A DNA stretch of 64,000 bases. Origin: Streptomyces sporangiiformans (lineage in GTDB: Bacteria > Actinomycetota > Actinomycetes > Streptomycetales > Streptomycetaceae). The stretch covers positions 5,163 to 69,162 of the forward strand of contig NZ_VCHX02000147.1 of the NCBI RefSeq assembly GCF_005768555.2, written 5' to 3'. Position numbers and translations under genes: made by a program. Numbering within the stretch: the stretch's first letter is position 1; each line of letters starts with the position of its first letter. Shown piece by piece: positions 16,616 through 26,017 of the stretch. The notes beneath the pieces are model-generated. The model was not told the DNA's origin, did not search any database, and saw only the letters and a list, made by a program, of their open reading frames with translations.

Positions 16616-18739
16616 GTGACCGCCGAGACGTCCGTGCCGTCCACAGCACTGCTGACCGGAGCAGACCGGGACGGTTCCAACTACACCGCGCGGCACCTGC
16701 TCGTCCTCGAGGGGCTCGAGGCCGTGCGGAAGCGCCCGGGCATGTACATCGGATCGACCGACAGCCGCGGTCTGATGCACTGCCTCTGGGAGATCATCGA
16801 CAACTCCGTGGACGAGGCCCTGGGCGGGTACTGCGACCATATCGAGGTGATCCTGCACGACGACGCCTCGGTGGAAGTGCGGGACAACGGCCGCGGCATC
16901 CCCGTCGACGTGGAGCCCAAGACCGGCCTCTCCGGTGTCGAGGTCGTGATGACCAAGCTGCACGCCGGCGGAAAGTTCGGCGGTGGTTCGTACGCGGCCT
17001 CCGGCGGCCTGCACGGTGTGGGTGCCTCCGTGGTGAACGCGCTGTCGGCCCGCCTGGACATCGAGGTGGACCGCGCCGGGCACACGCACTCCGTCAGCTT
17101 CCGGCGCGGTACCCCGGGCGCGTTCAAGGCGTCCGGACCGGACGCGGCCTTCGACGCGTCGGCCGGCCTGCGCAAGCTCAAGAGGATTCCCAAGACCCGC
17201 ACCGGCACGCGCGTGCGCTACTGGGCCGACCGCCAGATCTTCCTCAAGGACGCCAAGCTCTCCCTGGACCATTTGCACCAGCGCGCCCGCCAGACAGCGT
17301 TCCTGGTACCCGGGCTGACCATCGTCGTCCGCGACGAGTACGGCCTGGGCGCAGACGGCAGCAAGGGTGAGGAGTCCTTCCGCTTCGACGGGGGCATCAG
17401 CGAGTTCTGCGAGTACCTGGCCGGCGACAAGCCCGTCTGTGACGTACTCCGCTTCTCCGGCCAGGGCACCTTCAAGGAGACCGTCCCGGTCCTTGACGAC
17501 CACGGCCAGATGACCCCCACCGAGGTCACCCGTGAGCTCGGCGTCGACGTCGCGATGCGCTGGGGCACGGGTTACGACACGACGCTCAAGTCGTTCGTGA
17601 ACATCATCGCCACGCCCAAGGGCGGCACCCACGTGGCGGGCTTCGAGCAGGCCGTCACGAAGACGGTCAACGAAGTGCTGCGGTCCAAGAAGCTGCTGCG
17701 CGTCGCCGAGGACGACATCGTCAAGGACGACGCCCTGGAAGGCCTCACCGCGGTGGTGACGGTGCGCCTCGCCGAGCCGCAGTTCGAAGGGCAGACCAAG
17801 GAGGTGCTCGGCACCTCGGCCGCCCGCCGCATCGTGACGAACGTGGTCTCCAAGGAGCTCAAGGCGTACCTGACCTCCACCAAGCGCGATGCCGCCGCCC
17901 AGGCCCGCGCCGTCCTGGAGAAGGCCGTCGCAGCCGCCCGTACGCGCATCGCGGCCCGCCAGCACAAGGACGCACAGCGCCGGAAGACGGCTCTGGAGTC
18001 CTCCTCGCTGCCTGCCAAGCTCGCCGACTGCCGCAGCGACGACGTCGAGCGCAGCGAGCTGTTCATCGTCGAGGGGGACTCGGCGCTCGGCACCGCCAAG
18101 CTCGCCCGGAACTCCGAGTTCCAGGCGCTGCTGCCGATCCGCGGCAAGATCCTCAACGTTCAGAAGGCGTCCGTGTCGGACATGCTCAAGAACGCCGAGT
18201 GCGGCGCGATCATCCAGGTCATAGGGGCGGGGTCCGGCCGGACCTTCGACATCGACGCGGCTCGCTACGGGAAGATCATCCTGCTCGTCGACGCCGATGT
18301 CGACGGTGCGCACATCCGCATTCTGCTGCTCACGCTGTTCCAGCGATATATGCGCCCCATGGTCGAGGCGGGCCGGGTGTTCGCCGCGGTGCCCCCGCTG
18401 CACCGGATCGAACTCACCCAGCCGAAGAAGGGCCAGGACAAGTACGTCTACACGTACTCGGACCGCGAGCTGCGCGACAAGCTGCTGGAGTTCCAGAGCA
18501 AGGGCATCCGGTACAAGGACTCGATCCAGCGCTACAAGGGTCTGGGCGAGATGGACGCCGACCAGCTGGCCGAGACCACGATGGATCCGCGGCACCGCAC
18601 CCTGCGCCGTATCAACATCACCGACCTGGAGGCCTCTGAGCAGGTGTTCGACCTGTTGATGGGGAACGAGGTGGCGCCGCGCAAGGAGTTCATCTCCAAC
18701 TCGGCGGCGACACTGGACCGCTCGCGCATCGACGCGTAG
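16616..18739 (+). CDS. parE: DNA topoisomerase IV subunit B
   Basis: A 707-aa type IIA topoisomerase ATPase subunit that decatenates replicated chromosomes with ParC. The GHKL ATPase has WEIIDNSVDEALGG (Glu59, Asn63) and NGRGIPVD; the TOPRIM domain has EGDSALGTAK (about 486) and DADVDGAHIRILLLTLF; the C-terminus has RYKGLGEMDADQL. The GTG at 16616 follows GAGGAG; upstream in-frame starts lack one. The length equals the second GyrB-type protein of S. coelicolor, known as ParE. Its partner is at 30264-32711 (minus). Confidence 0.95.
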   Translation: MTAETSVPSTALLTGADRDGSNYTARHLLVLEGLEAVRKRPGMYIGSTDSRGLMHCLWEIIDNSVDEALGGYCDHIEVILHDDASVEVRDNGRGIPVDVEPKTGLSGVEVVMTKLHAGGKFGGGSYAASGGLHGVGASVVNALSARLDIEVDRAGHTHSVSFRRGTPGAFKASGPDAAFDASAGLRKLKRIPKTRTGTRVRYWADRQIFLKDAKLSLDHLHQRARQTAFLVPGLTIVVRDEYGLGADGSKGEESFRFDGGISEFCEYLAGDKPVCDVLRFSGQGTFKETVPVLDDHGQMTPTEVTRELGVDVAMRWGTGYDTTLKSFVNIIATPKGGTHVAGFEQAVTKTVNEVLRSKKLLRVAEDDIVKDDALEGLTAVVTVRLAEPQFEGQTKEVLGTSAARRIVTNVVSKELKAYLTSTKRDAAAQARAVLEKAVAAARTRIAARQHKDAQRRKTALESSSLPAKLADCRSDDVERSELFIVEGDSALGTAKLARNSEFQALLPIRGKILNVQKASVSDMLKNAECGAIIQVIGAGSGRTFDIDAARYGKIILLVDADVDGAHIRILLLTLFQRYMRPMVEAGRVFAAVPPLHRIELTQPKKGQDKYVYTYSDRELRDKLLEFQSKGIRYKDSIQRYKGLGEMDADQLAETTMDPRHRTLRRINITDLEASEQVFDLLMGNEVAPRKEFISNSAATLDRSRIDA

Positions 18740-18762
18740 GGGGCCGGAGCTCCCAGGGGGCA

Positions 18763-18786
18763 GGAGGCGTCCACGTGGGCGCCTCC
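18763..18786 (+). terminator. Probable parE terminator
   Basis: GGAGGCG and CGCCTCC form a 7-bp stem with a 10-base loop, 24 bases after the parE stop. Confidence 0.45.
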
Positions 18787-18899
18787 ACCCGTGGATGGAG
18801 GCCGGTCGAGGACCGGGATCAGGACACCTCGGTCACCTGATGGGGTGAAGAGCGTGGAGAGAAGAGTCAGGGCTCTTCCCGTTCTGTCCATCCTTGGGC

Positions 18900-19463
18900 A
18901 TGCAGTCAAGCACCGGTCGTCCCCGCCGACGCGGGGACCGACCTGAGAGTTCGGTGGAGAACCACGCAGGTCGTGACCCTGCCCCCGTGGACGCGGGGGC
19001 CAGGCAGGTGCCGTTCGACGACCCCTGGTACGACGCGTTCGCCTCCGGCTGGGGTGAGTTGGACGGCACGGGCGCGCCCGCTCCCCTCGCGCCGCCCGCG
19101 CGCGGCGAGCACGAGGGCCGTACCGCGCGCCCGGCCGACATCTATCTGGAGGTGCAGCGCAGTGCGGCCTTCCAGGAGGTGCGCGGCCGGTACCGAAGAT
19201 TCGTTGTCCCGGCCGTCGCCATCTTCTTCACCTGGTACGTCGGCTATGTGGTGACCGCGACGACAGCGCCCGGTTTCATGGCGCGACCTCTCGCCGGCTC
19301 CGTGAACGTGGCGATGATCGCGGGGCTGGGGCAGTTCCTCACCACGTTCCTGTTCACCTGGGCGTACGCGCGCCACGCACGGCTGCGCAGGGACCGGGCC
19401 GCGCTGGATCTGCGCTGGGACACACAGGAGTTGACGCGCAGCGTCAGAGGCGGTGAGCGGTGA
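18900..19463 (+). CDS. DUF485 membrane protein, partner of the acetate symporter
   Basis: A 187-aa protein. The hydrophilic N-terminus (1 to about 75) precedes a DUF485 domain with two membrane spans (FVVPAVAIFFTWYVGYVV and VAMIAGLGQFLTTFLFTWAY). In many bacteria a DUF485 protein (YjcH in E. coli) precedes ActP. Its stop overlaps the symporter start (GTGA), so the two are translationally coupled. The start is uncertain within the first 50 codons; ATG 18900 is the first reasonable one. The N-terminal DNA holds two GC-rich palindromes. Confidence 0.85.
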   Translation: MQSSTGRPRRRGDRPESSVENHAGRDPAPVDAGARQVPFDDPWYDAFASGWGELDGTGAPAPLAPPARGEHEGRTARPADIYLEVQRSAAFQEVRGRYRRFVVPAVAIFFTWYVGYVVTATTAPGFMARPLAGSVNVAMIAGLGQFLTTFLFTWAYARHARLRRDRAALDLRWDTQELTRSVRGGER

Positions 19464-21076
19464 CGGGCAACCATCAGACGCTGGTGCCGGGCGGCCATCA
19501 GACCCTGGCGCTGCTGCTGTTCAGCGCGTTCGTCGCCGTCACCCTGGCGATCACCACTTGGGCGAGCCGCAAACGACGTGGTTCGGCGGAGGAGTTCTAC
19601 GCGGGCGGCCGGCTCTTCTCGCCCATGGAGAATGGTTTTGCCATCGCGGGCGACTACATGTCGGCGGCCTCCTTCCTCGGTATCTCGGGGCTCATCGCGC
19701 TCTTCGGCTACGACGGGTTGCTGTATTCGGTGGGCTTCCTCGTCGCCTGGCTCGTCGTGCTGTTCCTGGTCGCCGAACTGGTGCGCAACTGCGGGCGGTT
19801 CACACTCGCCGACGTGGTCGCGGCGCGGATGAGAGAGCGGCCGGTGCGGATCGCGGCGGGAACTTCCTCGGTGACGGTGTCCGTTCTGTACCTGGTGGCG
19901 CAGATGGTGGGCGCGGGCAGCCTGGTCGCGCTCCTGCTGGGGGGTACGAGCGAGGCGGCGCAGGCCTGGACGGTCATCGGCGTAGGTGCGCTCATGGTCC
20001 TGTATGTGTCGTTGGGAGGGATGCGGGCCACCACGTGGATCCAGATCGTCAAGGCGGTCCTGCTGATGGGCGGGGCGATCGCCCTGACCGTGCTCGTGCT
20101 GGTGCGGTTCCAGGGGGACTTCGACCAGTTGCTGCGTACGGCGGCGGAGCGCAGCGGGCACGGTGACGCGTTCCTCGCGCCCGGCCTGAAGTACGGCGGG
20201 GACTGGACCGCGCGTTTCGACTTCATCAGCCTGGGCCTTGCGCTGGTGCTCGGCACGGCCGGTCTGCCGCACATCCTGTCGCGCTTCTACACCGTCCCGA
20301 CCGCGCGGGCCGCCCGTCGCTCGGTCGTCTGGTCGATCGGTCTGATCGGCGGCTTCTACGTGATGACGATCGTGCTGGGGTTCGGCGCGGCCGCGATCGT
20401 CGGCCCCGACGCCGTACGCGGGTCGAACGCGGCCGGGAACACGGCGGTGCCGCTGCTGGCGCTGGAAGTAGGCGGCGGCGCGGCGTCGACCGGCGGAACG
20501 GTCCTGTTCGCGATCGTCGCCGCGATCGCCTTCGCCACCATCCTGGCCGTGGTCGCCGGGATCACGCTCGCCTCGTCGGCGTCCGTGGCCCACGACCTGT
20601 ATGCGTCGCTGCGGCGCCGGCGGACGAAGCCGCGCAGCGAGGTGTCCGTCGCGCGCGTCGCCGCGGTCGGCATCGGAGTGGTCGCCATCGCTCTCGGCCT
20701 GCTCGCCCGCGACCTGAACGTGGCGTTCCTGGTGGGCCTCGCCTTCGCCGTCGCCGCGTCGGCCAATCTGCCCGTGCTGCTGTACTCGCTGTTCTGGCGG
20801 AGCTTCACGACGCGTGGCGCGGTGTGGGCCGTGTACGGGGGACTGGTGCCCGCGGTGGTGCTCGTGGTGCTGTCGCCCGTGGTGTCCGGAAGCCCCGAAT
20901 CGCTGTTCCCGGCCGCCGACTTCCAGTACTTCCCGCTGCAGAACCCCGGCCTGGTCTCGATCCCGCTGGGCTTCCTCGCGGGCTGGCTCGGCACCGTCAC
21001 CTCGGCGGAGACACCGGACGAGGCGAAGCACGCGGAGACCGAGGTGCGGTCGCTCACGGGGGCGGGGGCGGTCTGA
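19460..21076 (+). CDS. Sodium:solute symporter, ActP-like (acetate/monocarboxylate)
   Basis: A 538-aa integral membrane protein of about 13 helices in the SSS family. GSAEEFYAGGR and IAGDYMSAASFLGISG (about 34-75) are typical of cation:acetate symporters; a later segment is LGTAGLPHILSRFYTV. The GTG start overlaps the DUF485 stop by 4 bases. It converges on a CitAB-type two-component pair that may sense carboxylates, a positional inference. Confidence 0.92.
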   Translation: MTGNHQTLVPGGHQTLALLLFSAFVAVTLAITTWASRKRRGSAEEFYAGGRLFSPMENGFAIAGDYMSAASFLGISGLIALFGYDGLLYSVGFLVAWLVVLFLVAELVRNCGRFTLADVVAARMRERPVRIAAGTSSVTVSVLYLVAQMVGAGSLVALLLGGTSEAAQAWTVIGVGALMVLYVSLGGMRATTWIQIVKAVLLMGGAIALTVLVLVRFQGDFDQLLRTAAERSGHGDAFLAPGLKYGGDWTARFDFISLGLALVLGTAGLPHILSRFYTVPTARAARRSVVWSIGLIGGFYVMTIVLGFGAAAIVGPDAVRGSNAAGNTAVPLLALEVGGGAASTGGTVLFAIVAAIAFATILAVVAGITLASSASVAHDLYASLRRRRTKPRSEVSVARVAAVGIGVVAIALGLLARDLNVAFLVGLAFAVAASANLPVLLYSLFWRSFTTRGAVWAVYGGLVPAVVLVVLSPVVSGSPESLFPAADFQYFPLQNPGLVSIPLGFLAGWLGTVTSAETPDEAKHAETEVRSLTGAGAV

Positions 21077-21185
21077 GGACGCGCGCGTACGCCCGTACGC
21101 GGCCCGGCGCGTCCAACGGCACGGCCAGAGCCGTCCTCGTACGCGTACGCCGCCCGCCCCTGCGCGGACAACGACGCCAGTCGCC

Positions 21186-21866
21186 TCAGGTGCGGGTCGC
21201 CCAGACGTAGCGATGCTCCGGGCGGCCCGCATCGCCGTATTTGAGTGACAGTGTGGCCCGTCCCGTGCGCTCCAGGAGCTTCAGATAACGCTGGGCGGTC
21301 TGCCGGCTGAGCCCGGTCCGGTCCGCGATCTCCTGGGCCGACAGAGGGCCTTCGGCGTTCACCAGCGCCCGGCGCACTGCCTCCGCGGTGGTGGGGGAGT
21401 GGCCCTTGGGCAGGTCCGGCTCGGAACCCGCCGAGAGGGCGCCGAAGATCCGGTCGACCTCGACCTGTTCGGCCTCACCGCCGCCGTCCAGCGTGCGGCG
21501 CAGCGCCGCATAGGCCTCCAGCTTGGCGCGCAGTCCGGCGAAGGCGAACGGTTTGACCAGGTACTGGAGTGCTCCGTGCCGCATCGCCGCCTGGACCGTC
21601 GACACGTCACGCGCCGCGGTCACCATGATCACGTCGGTCTGATGGCCGCGACGGCGCATCTCCTGGACCACCGCGAGGCCCGTCTTGTCGGGCAGATAGT
21701 GGTCGAGCAGTACCAGGTCCAGGCGGGGCAGGGTCTCCATCTGCCGCAGCGCCTCCGCCGCGGAGTGCGCCTCGCCCGCGACATGGAAGCCCGCGACCTT
21801 CTGCACGTACGCGGCGTTGACCCGAGCGACCCGGGTGTCGTCGTCCACGACCAGTACCTCGATCAT
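21186..21866 (-). CDS. Response regulator, CitB/DcuR type
   Basis: A 226-aa protein. The receiver domain has acidic pocket VVDDDTR (residues 5-11), phospho-acceptor Asp in LVLLDHYLPDKTG, then VIMVTA and YLVKPFAF. The C-terminal helix-turn-helix (LSAQEIADRTGLSRQTAQRYLKLLE) is CitB-type. ATG 21866 overlaps the kinase stop (ATGA), so kinase and regulator are coupled. It probably controls carboxylate uptake or use. Confidence 0.93.
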   Translation of the reverse strand: MIEVLVVDDDTRVARVNAAYVQKVAGFHVAGEAHSAAEALRQMETLPRLDLVLLDHYLPDKTGLAVVQEMRRRGHQTDVIMVTAARDVSTVQAAMRHGALQYLVKPFAFAGLRAKLEAYAALRRTLDGGGEAEQVEVDRIFGALSAGSEPDLPKGHSPTTAEAVRRALVNAEGPLSAQEIADRTGLSRQTAQRYLKLLERTGRATLSLKYGDAGRPEHRYVWATRT

Positions 21867-23587
21867 CGCGGCTCCTCCTTGGTGGTCGTGGTGCCCGCGG
21901 CGGCGGCTTTCCGGGAGGGACCGGGCTCGGCTGCGGTGCGTGCTCCCTGTGCGGGCCCGGGCCCTGATGCGAGATCCGGCTCCGCCAGCGCCTCCGGCAG
22001 CACGATGGTGAACTCCGCGCCCCCGCCGCCCGCCTGGTCGACGCGCGCGCTGCCACCCTGCCGCTCGGCGAGCCTTCGTACCAGGGAGAGGCCGATCCCG
22101 CGCTTGCCGTGCGCCGGAGGCTTCTTGGTGGACCAGCCCTCCGTGAAGATCAACTCGCGCTGGTCGGCGGGGACTCCGGGGCCGGTGTCCCGCACCCTGA
22201 GCACTGCCGTACGTCCCTCCGCGCGCAACTCGACCTCCACGCGCGCGTGGAGGTCGCCCGCGACGGCGTCGAGCGCGTTGTCGACGAGGTTCCCCACGAT
22301 GGTGACCAGACCCCGGGGGTCGATCAGCCGGTCGGGAAACAGTGTCCTGTCCGAGATCCACAGGGCCACCCCGCGCTCAGCCGCGACGGTCGCCTTGCCC
22401 ACCAGCAGGGCGGCGAGCAGCGGGTCGTGGATCTTCTCGGTGACCTGCTCCGCGGTGGCCCTGTGGTCGCCGACCACCTCGCCGACGAACTCCACGGCGT
22501 CGTCGTACATCTCGAGTTCCAGCAAACCCAGGAGTGTGTGCATACGGTTGGCGTGCTCGTGGTCCTGGGCGCGCAGGGCGTCGATCAGGCCGCGGGTGGA
22601 GTCGAGTTCACGGCCGAGCTGCTCCAGTTCCGTGCGGTCGCGCAGTGTGGCCACGGCGCCGCCGTCGTCGGTGGGCATGCGGTTGGCCACCAGGACGCGT
22701 TGACCACGGACGGTGAGCAGATCGGTGCCGGTCACGTGCCCGGCCAGCACGTCGGTCGTACGCCCCTTTCCGAGGGCTTCGTCGAGCGGCTGTCCCACGG
22801 CCTCGTCGCCGATGCCCAGCAGGCGTCTCGCCTCGTCGTTGAGGAGCCGGATCCTGCCACCGCGGTCCAGCGCGACGACGCCCTCCCTGATGCCGTGCAG
22901 CATCGCCTCGCGTTCGGCGAGGAGCGCCGCGATGTCGGAGAACGCCAGGTCGCGAGTCTGCCGGTGGACCCGCCTGGAAATCAGATACGCGGCCAGCGCG
23001 CCGACGGCCAGGGCGCCGCCCGCGTACGCGAAGAGGCCCGGGATCGCGTGGATCAGCCGGGCGCGCACGCTGTCGTATTCGATGCCGACGGAGACCGCGC
23101 CGACGATGTCGCCCTCGGAGTCGCGCAACGGCACCTTGCCGCGGGCCGCGCGGCCCAATGTGCCGCTGTCGATCTCCATGACCTCGCGGCCGGCCAGGGC
23201 CTGGCGCGGGTCCGTCGAGACCTCGCCGCCTATCCGGGTGGGGTCGGTGTGCGACCAGCGCACGCCGTCCATGTTCATCACCACGACGTACTCGGCTCCA
23301 CTGGCCTTGCGGATCCGTTCCGCCTCCGCCTGCACGGGCCCGTCGGCGGAGGGGCGCGTGGACATGAGCTCCTCGGCGAGCTGCGGCTGCGCCGCCGTGG
23401 TCTGCGCGATCGCGAGCGCGCGGCGCATCGCCTGGTCGTCCAGCTGGTCGCTGAGCGGTGCGAGGAACAGACCGGTCGCGAGGACGACGACTCCGGCCGC
23501 GATCGCCAGCTGCATCAGCAGCACCTGCGAGAACATCCGCCTCGGCATGCCGAGGCGGATTCGTCGTGCAGGGGGAGTGGGGCTCAT
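21863..23587 (-). CDS. Sensor histidine kinase, CitA/DcuS type
   Basis: A 574-aa kinase. A membrane span near residues 23-45, an extracellular sensor (VVVMNMDGVRWSHTDPTRIG) and a second span (LFAYAGGALAVGALAAYLI) lead to a PAS domain (VALDRGGRIRLLNDEARRLL), a His box (EHANRMHTLLGLLELEMY) and an HATPase domain (NLVDNALDAV, GIGLSLVRRL). The long external loop fits binding of a small carboxylate. The last 60 residues are an Ala/Pro-rich tail. First gene of the pair. Confidence 0.93.
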   Translation of the reverse strand: MSPTPPARRIRLGMPRRMFSQVLLMQLAIAAGVVVLATGLFLAPLSDQLDDQAMRRALAIAQTTAAQPQLAEELMSTRPSADGPVQAEAERIRKASGAEYVVVMNMDGVRWSHTDPTRIGGEVSTDPRQALAGREVMEIDSGTLGRAARGKVPLRDSEGDIVGAVSVGIEYDSVRARLIHAIPGLFAYAGGALAVGALAAYLISRRVHRQTRDLAFSDIAALLAEREAMLHGIREGVVALDRGGRIRLLNDEARRLLGIGDEAVGQPLDEALGKGRTTDVLAGHVTGTDLLTVRGQRVLVANRMPTDDGGAVATLRDRTELEQLGRELDSTRGLIDALRAQDHEHANRMHTLLGLLELEMYDDAVEFVGEVVGDHRATAEQVTEKIHDPLLAALLVGKATVAAERGVALWISDRTLFPDRLIDPRGLVTIVGNLVDNALDAVAGDLHARVEVELRAEGRTAVLRVRDTGPGVPADQRELIFTEGWSTKKPPAHGKRGIGLSLVRRLAERQGGSARVDQAGGGGAEFTIVLPEALAEPDLASGPGPAQGARTAAEPGPSRKAAAAGTTTTKEEPR

Positions 23588-23659
23588 GCCTATGACGGTA
23601 CGGCCGCAGGCGCGCCGTGCCGTAGGGGTGTGGCGTGGATCTCGTGTGGTGAAGGGGGA

Positions 23660-24610
23660 TCAGGAGGGTACGAGGCTCGCCAGGGCTGCGGGGAGCAGTT
23701 CGCGTACCGCCGACACGTCCATCCGGGCCGGGGAGCCGAGGGGCGATCCGCAGCTCTCCGGCCGGGGCGGCAGCGCCGCGCCCTGGGCGACCGTGACCTG
23801 CCAGACACGGCCGTCGGTGTGAGCGACGGTCACCTCCCAGCGCGGTGCCACGCCGTCCGTGCGGACGACGGTCAGCGCGTCCGCCGCATCCTCGCCCGTC
23901 GCCCTGCGCACCGCCAGCTCGGCGGCCTGTCCGGGGCGCTCCCAGGCGGAGCTCCCTCGGCACCCTTCGGTGACCACACGCCCTTCCCGGACGCCTTGGA
24001 GGATCTCCTTGACGGCGTGGGCCTCGGCACGCCCGTACGCGTATCCGAACGGCAGTACGAGAAGCGTCGGCGAGAAGCGATGTCCCCCCAGGTGGGTGAC
24101 CTCCCACACGCCGTCCATTCCGGAGGCGGCGAGTTCGGCCGCGAGAGGGCGGCCTAGGAGGGCGCAGCAGCGGTCGCGTTTGCCGTTGGTGCAGACGAGG
24201 GCGAGCGGATCGCCGGCGTGGGGGCGGCCGTCGAGAACCTCGTCGAAGGTCCGGGGCATGCCCGCGCCGAGCGCGGCGAGGTCGAGCTCGAGCAGTTGCT
24301 CGGGGGCCGCCGTGGTGGCGCTGCGGAGCCATGTGTTTCCGGGAGCGGTGTGGGCCGCGTACACCTGGCGCTCGGTGATGGTGCGGCAGTCGGCGTGCCG
24401 TCCCGGCCGGCGGATCAGGGCGATGCGCACGCCGGTGTTCTCCACGGCCTTCTCAAGGGCGCGACCGAGTGCGGGGTCCAGATGGCTCGAGGTCAGCGCG
24501 GAGGCACCCCACGGGCCGGGCTGCTCCAGCAGCAGCCACGTCCTCGCGGTGGCGGCGGTCCCCGCGAGGGGCTCGTCCAGATCCCAGGAGGCCTTCGTGC
24601 ACGTACTCAC
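23660..24610 (-). CDS. Sucrase/ferredoxin-like family protein, iron-box controlled
   Basis: A 316-aa protein. Family marks are CTNGKRDRCCALLGRPLA and HLGGHRFSPTLLVLPFGYAYGR; thioredoxin-like ferredoxins of this family may bind a 2Fe-2S cluster, though only some of the usual Cys are visible. The GTG at 24610 is directly preceded by a DmdR/IdeR-type iron box with no ribosome site, so the mRNA is probably leaderless and repressed by iron. It may take part in iron mobilisation; substrate unknown. Confidence 0.85.
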   Translation of the reverse strand: MSTCTKASWDLDEPLAGTAATARTWLLLEQPGPWGASALTSSHLDPALGRALEKAVENTGVRIALIRRPGRHADCRTITERQVYAAHTAPGNTWLRSATTAAPEQLLELDLAALGAGMPRTFDEVLDGRPHAGDPLALVCTNGKRDRCCALLGRPLAAELAASGMDGVWEVTHLGGHRFSPTLLVLPFGYAYGRAEAHAVKEILQGVREGRVVTEGCRGSSAWERPGQAAELAVRRATGEDAADALTVVRTDGVAPRWEVTVAHTDGRVWQVTVAQGAALPPRPESCGSPLGSPARMDVSAVRELLPAALASLVPS

Positions 24611-24629
24611 ATAGGTGAGCCTAACCTGA
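24611..24629 (-). promoter_or_regulatory. DmdR/IdeR iron box
   Basis: Read on the minus strand, TCAGGTTAGGCTCACCTAT matches the iron-box form TTAGGTTAGGCTCACCTAA at 17 of 19 positions and ends at the base before the GTG start. TAGGCT inside it is well placed as the -10 box of a leaderless transcript. Confidence 0.8.
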
Positions 24630-24662
24630 GTTGGGCTGGAGTGACTTCCGGTGCTCCTGTTG

Positions 24663-25931
24663 TCAGTGGTTCGGAAGTGGCTGAGGTGGCCGCGGCCCCG
24701 CGTACTGCCCGCTCGGACGCATACGCATCGGAGCCTCCTCGTACTCCTCCAGGATGTGGGCGATCCAGCCCGCCGTGCGGGCGACGGCGAAGACCGTCTC
24801 GCTCGCGGACGCGTGCATGCCGGACGCGGTTGTGAGGACGGCGAGGGCCAGGTCGACGTTGGCGTGCAGAGGGGCGTGGCGGGCGGTGGTGGCGACGATG
24901 TCGTGAGCCGCCGCCAGGGCGGGCTCTGCCCCGGGGACGTCCTCCAGGAGGGCGAACAGCGCACGCGCACGTGGGTCCTCGGCCGGGTAGAGGGTGTGGC
25001 CGAGTCCCGGGATGCGGCGTCCGGCGCGCAGTTCGTCCGCGACGACCGGCGCCGCTGAGCCCCGGTCCAGTACGTCCAGGAGCAGCCGGTGCGCGAGTCC
25101 GCCGGCCGCTCCGTGCAGTGGGCCTTCCAGGACGCCCAGGCCCGCCGAGACGGCGGCGTACGCGTGTGCGCGGGCCGACGCGGCGACGCGGACCGCGAGG
25201 GTCGAGGCGGCCAGGTCGTGGTCCACGAGCAGGGCAAGCGCGGTGTCCAGGGCCCGCAGTGAGGCGTCGTCGGCTTGTCTGGCGCTGAGCCGCGCCCACA
25301 GGCGGTGCGCCAGCGGACCTCCGTCCCGATGGTCGCCGCGCCGGGGCGGGAGGGCGGCGACGAGCGTGGGGATGAGGGTGCGCGCGGTGCCGAGCACCGA
25401 CTCCTCGGCGAGGTCGAAGCGCAGGGGGTCCACGTTCGCCGCGGCGATGGTCGCCACGCGGAGCCGGTCTGTCGGACTCGTGTGCTCGGGCAGCGCGTCG
25501 ACGGCGCGGCGGGCGACGGCGACGGACGCCTCCGGGGCGGTGAAGGACACCCCCCGGCGCATCGTGCCCGTCCACAGCCATTCGGCGACCTCTTCGTAGG
25601 AGTGGCGCGCGGCCAGTTCGGTCGCGTCGACGCCCCGGAAGTAGTAGCGGTCCTTGTCGATCAGGGTGATGCGGGTGCGGAGGGAGAGCTTGCCCGCGCC
25701 CGGTGAACCCTCGCTCGGGCCCCGCCTGTTGCGTCGCGCGAGCGCCTCCACCTCCTTGGCGTCGAAGGTGCTGCCGCGGCCACCAGGATCGCGTCGGCTA
25801 CTGAGCTGTCCGCGGCTCACATACGCGTACACGGTCTCGGGCTTCACACCGAGCAGGTCGGCGGTCTCCGTGGTGCTGATCCGCCGGCCTTCCTGTCCGG
25901 GGGCCGGTTCTTGATCTCTCATGTGCGTCAC
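24663..25931 (-). CDS. Citrate synthase-family protein with N-terminal HTH domain
   Basis: A 422-aa protein. Residues 18-65 form a MerR/excisionase-type helix-turn-helix (ISTTETADLLGVKPETVYAY, then VSRGQL). The rest is citrate synthase with His in GPLHGAAGG, His in GLGHTLYP and Asp in HANVDLALAVL, so the triad is kept. It condenses oxaloacetate with an acyl-CoA; the added domain suggests DNA binding. It diverges from a second citrate synthase over a 101-bp AT-rich gap with inverted repeats. Alternative in-frame starts (ATG at codon 4) are possible. Confidence 0.9.
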   Translation of the reverse strand: MTHMRDQEPAPGQEGRRISTTETADLLGVKPETVYAYVSRGQLSSRRDPGGRGSTFDAKEVEALARRNRRGPSEGSPGAGKLSLRTRITLIDKDRYYFRGVDATELAARHSYEEVAEWLWTGTMRRGVSFTAPEASVAVARRAVDALPEHTSPTDRLRVATIAAANVDPLRFDLAEESVLGTARTLIPTLVAALPPRRGDHRDGGPLAHRLWARLSARQADDASLRALDTALALLVDHDLAASTLAVRVAASARAHAYAAVSAGLGVLEGPLHGAAGGLAHRLLLDVLDRGSAAPVVADELRAGRRIPGLGHTLYPAEDPRARALFALLEDVPGAEPALAAAHDIVATTARHAPLHANVDLALAVLTTASGMHASASETVFAVARTAGWIAHILEEYEEAPMRMRPSGQYAGPRPPQPLPNH

Positions 25932-25964
25932 CGTATCCGCGGTGGGGTTCTGGCTGACCGATGG

Positions 25965-26017
25965 TTGATCGAATCAATATTGACAGAAATTAAGTCAAGC
26001 ATGGACAGTCGAATCAA
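25965..26017. promoter_or_regulatory. Operator-like repeats between divergent citrate synthases
   Basis: TTGAT-CGA-ATCAA (25965-25977), TTGAC-(9)-GTCAA (25980-25998) and a second TCGAATCAA (26009-26017) lie in an AT-rich patch within the 101-bp divergent gap. TCGAATCAA occurs twice with 40-bp spacing, suggesting cooperative binding by a regulator. Confidence 0.6.

Noticed and set aside
16571..18595. 674-aa minus-strand open frame opposite parE
   Set aside because: Antisense shadow; no domain, while parE is unmistakable.
18916..19005. CRISPR array call
   Set aside because: Only two imperfect palindromes, inside a coding region, no further units and no cas genes; kept only as a low-interest observation.
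19244..21232. 662-aa minus-strand frame opposite the symporter
   Set aside because: Arg/Gln/His-rich antisense translation with no family features.
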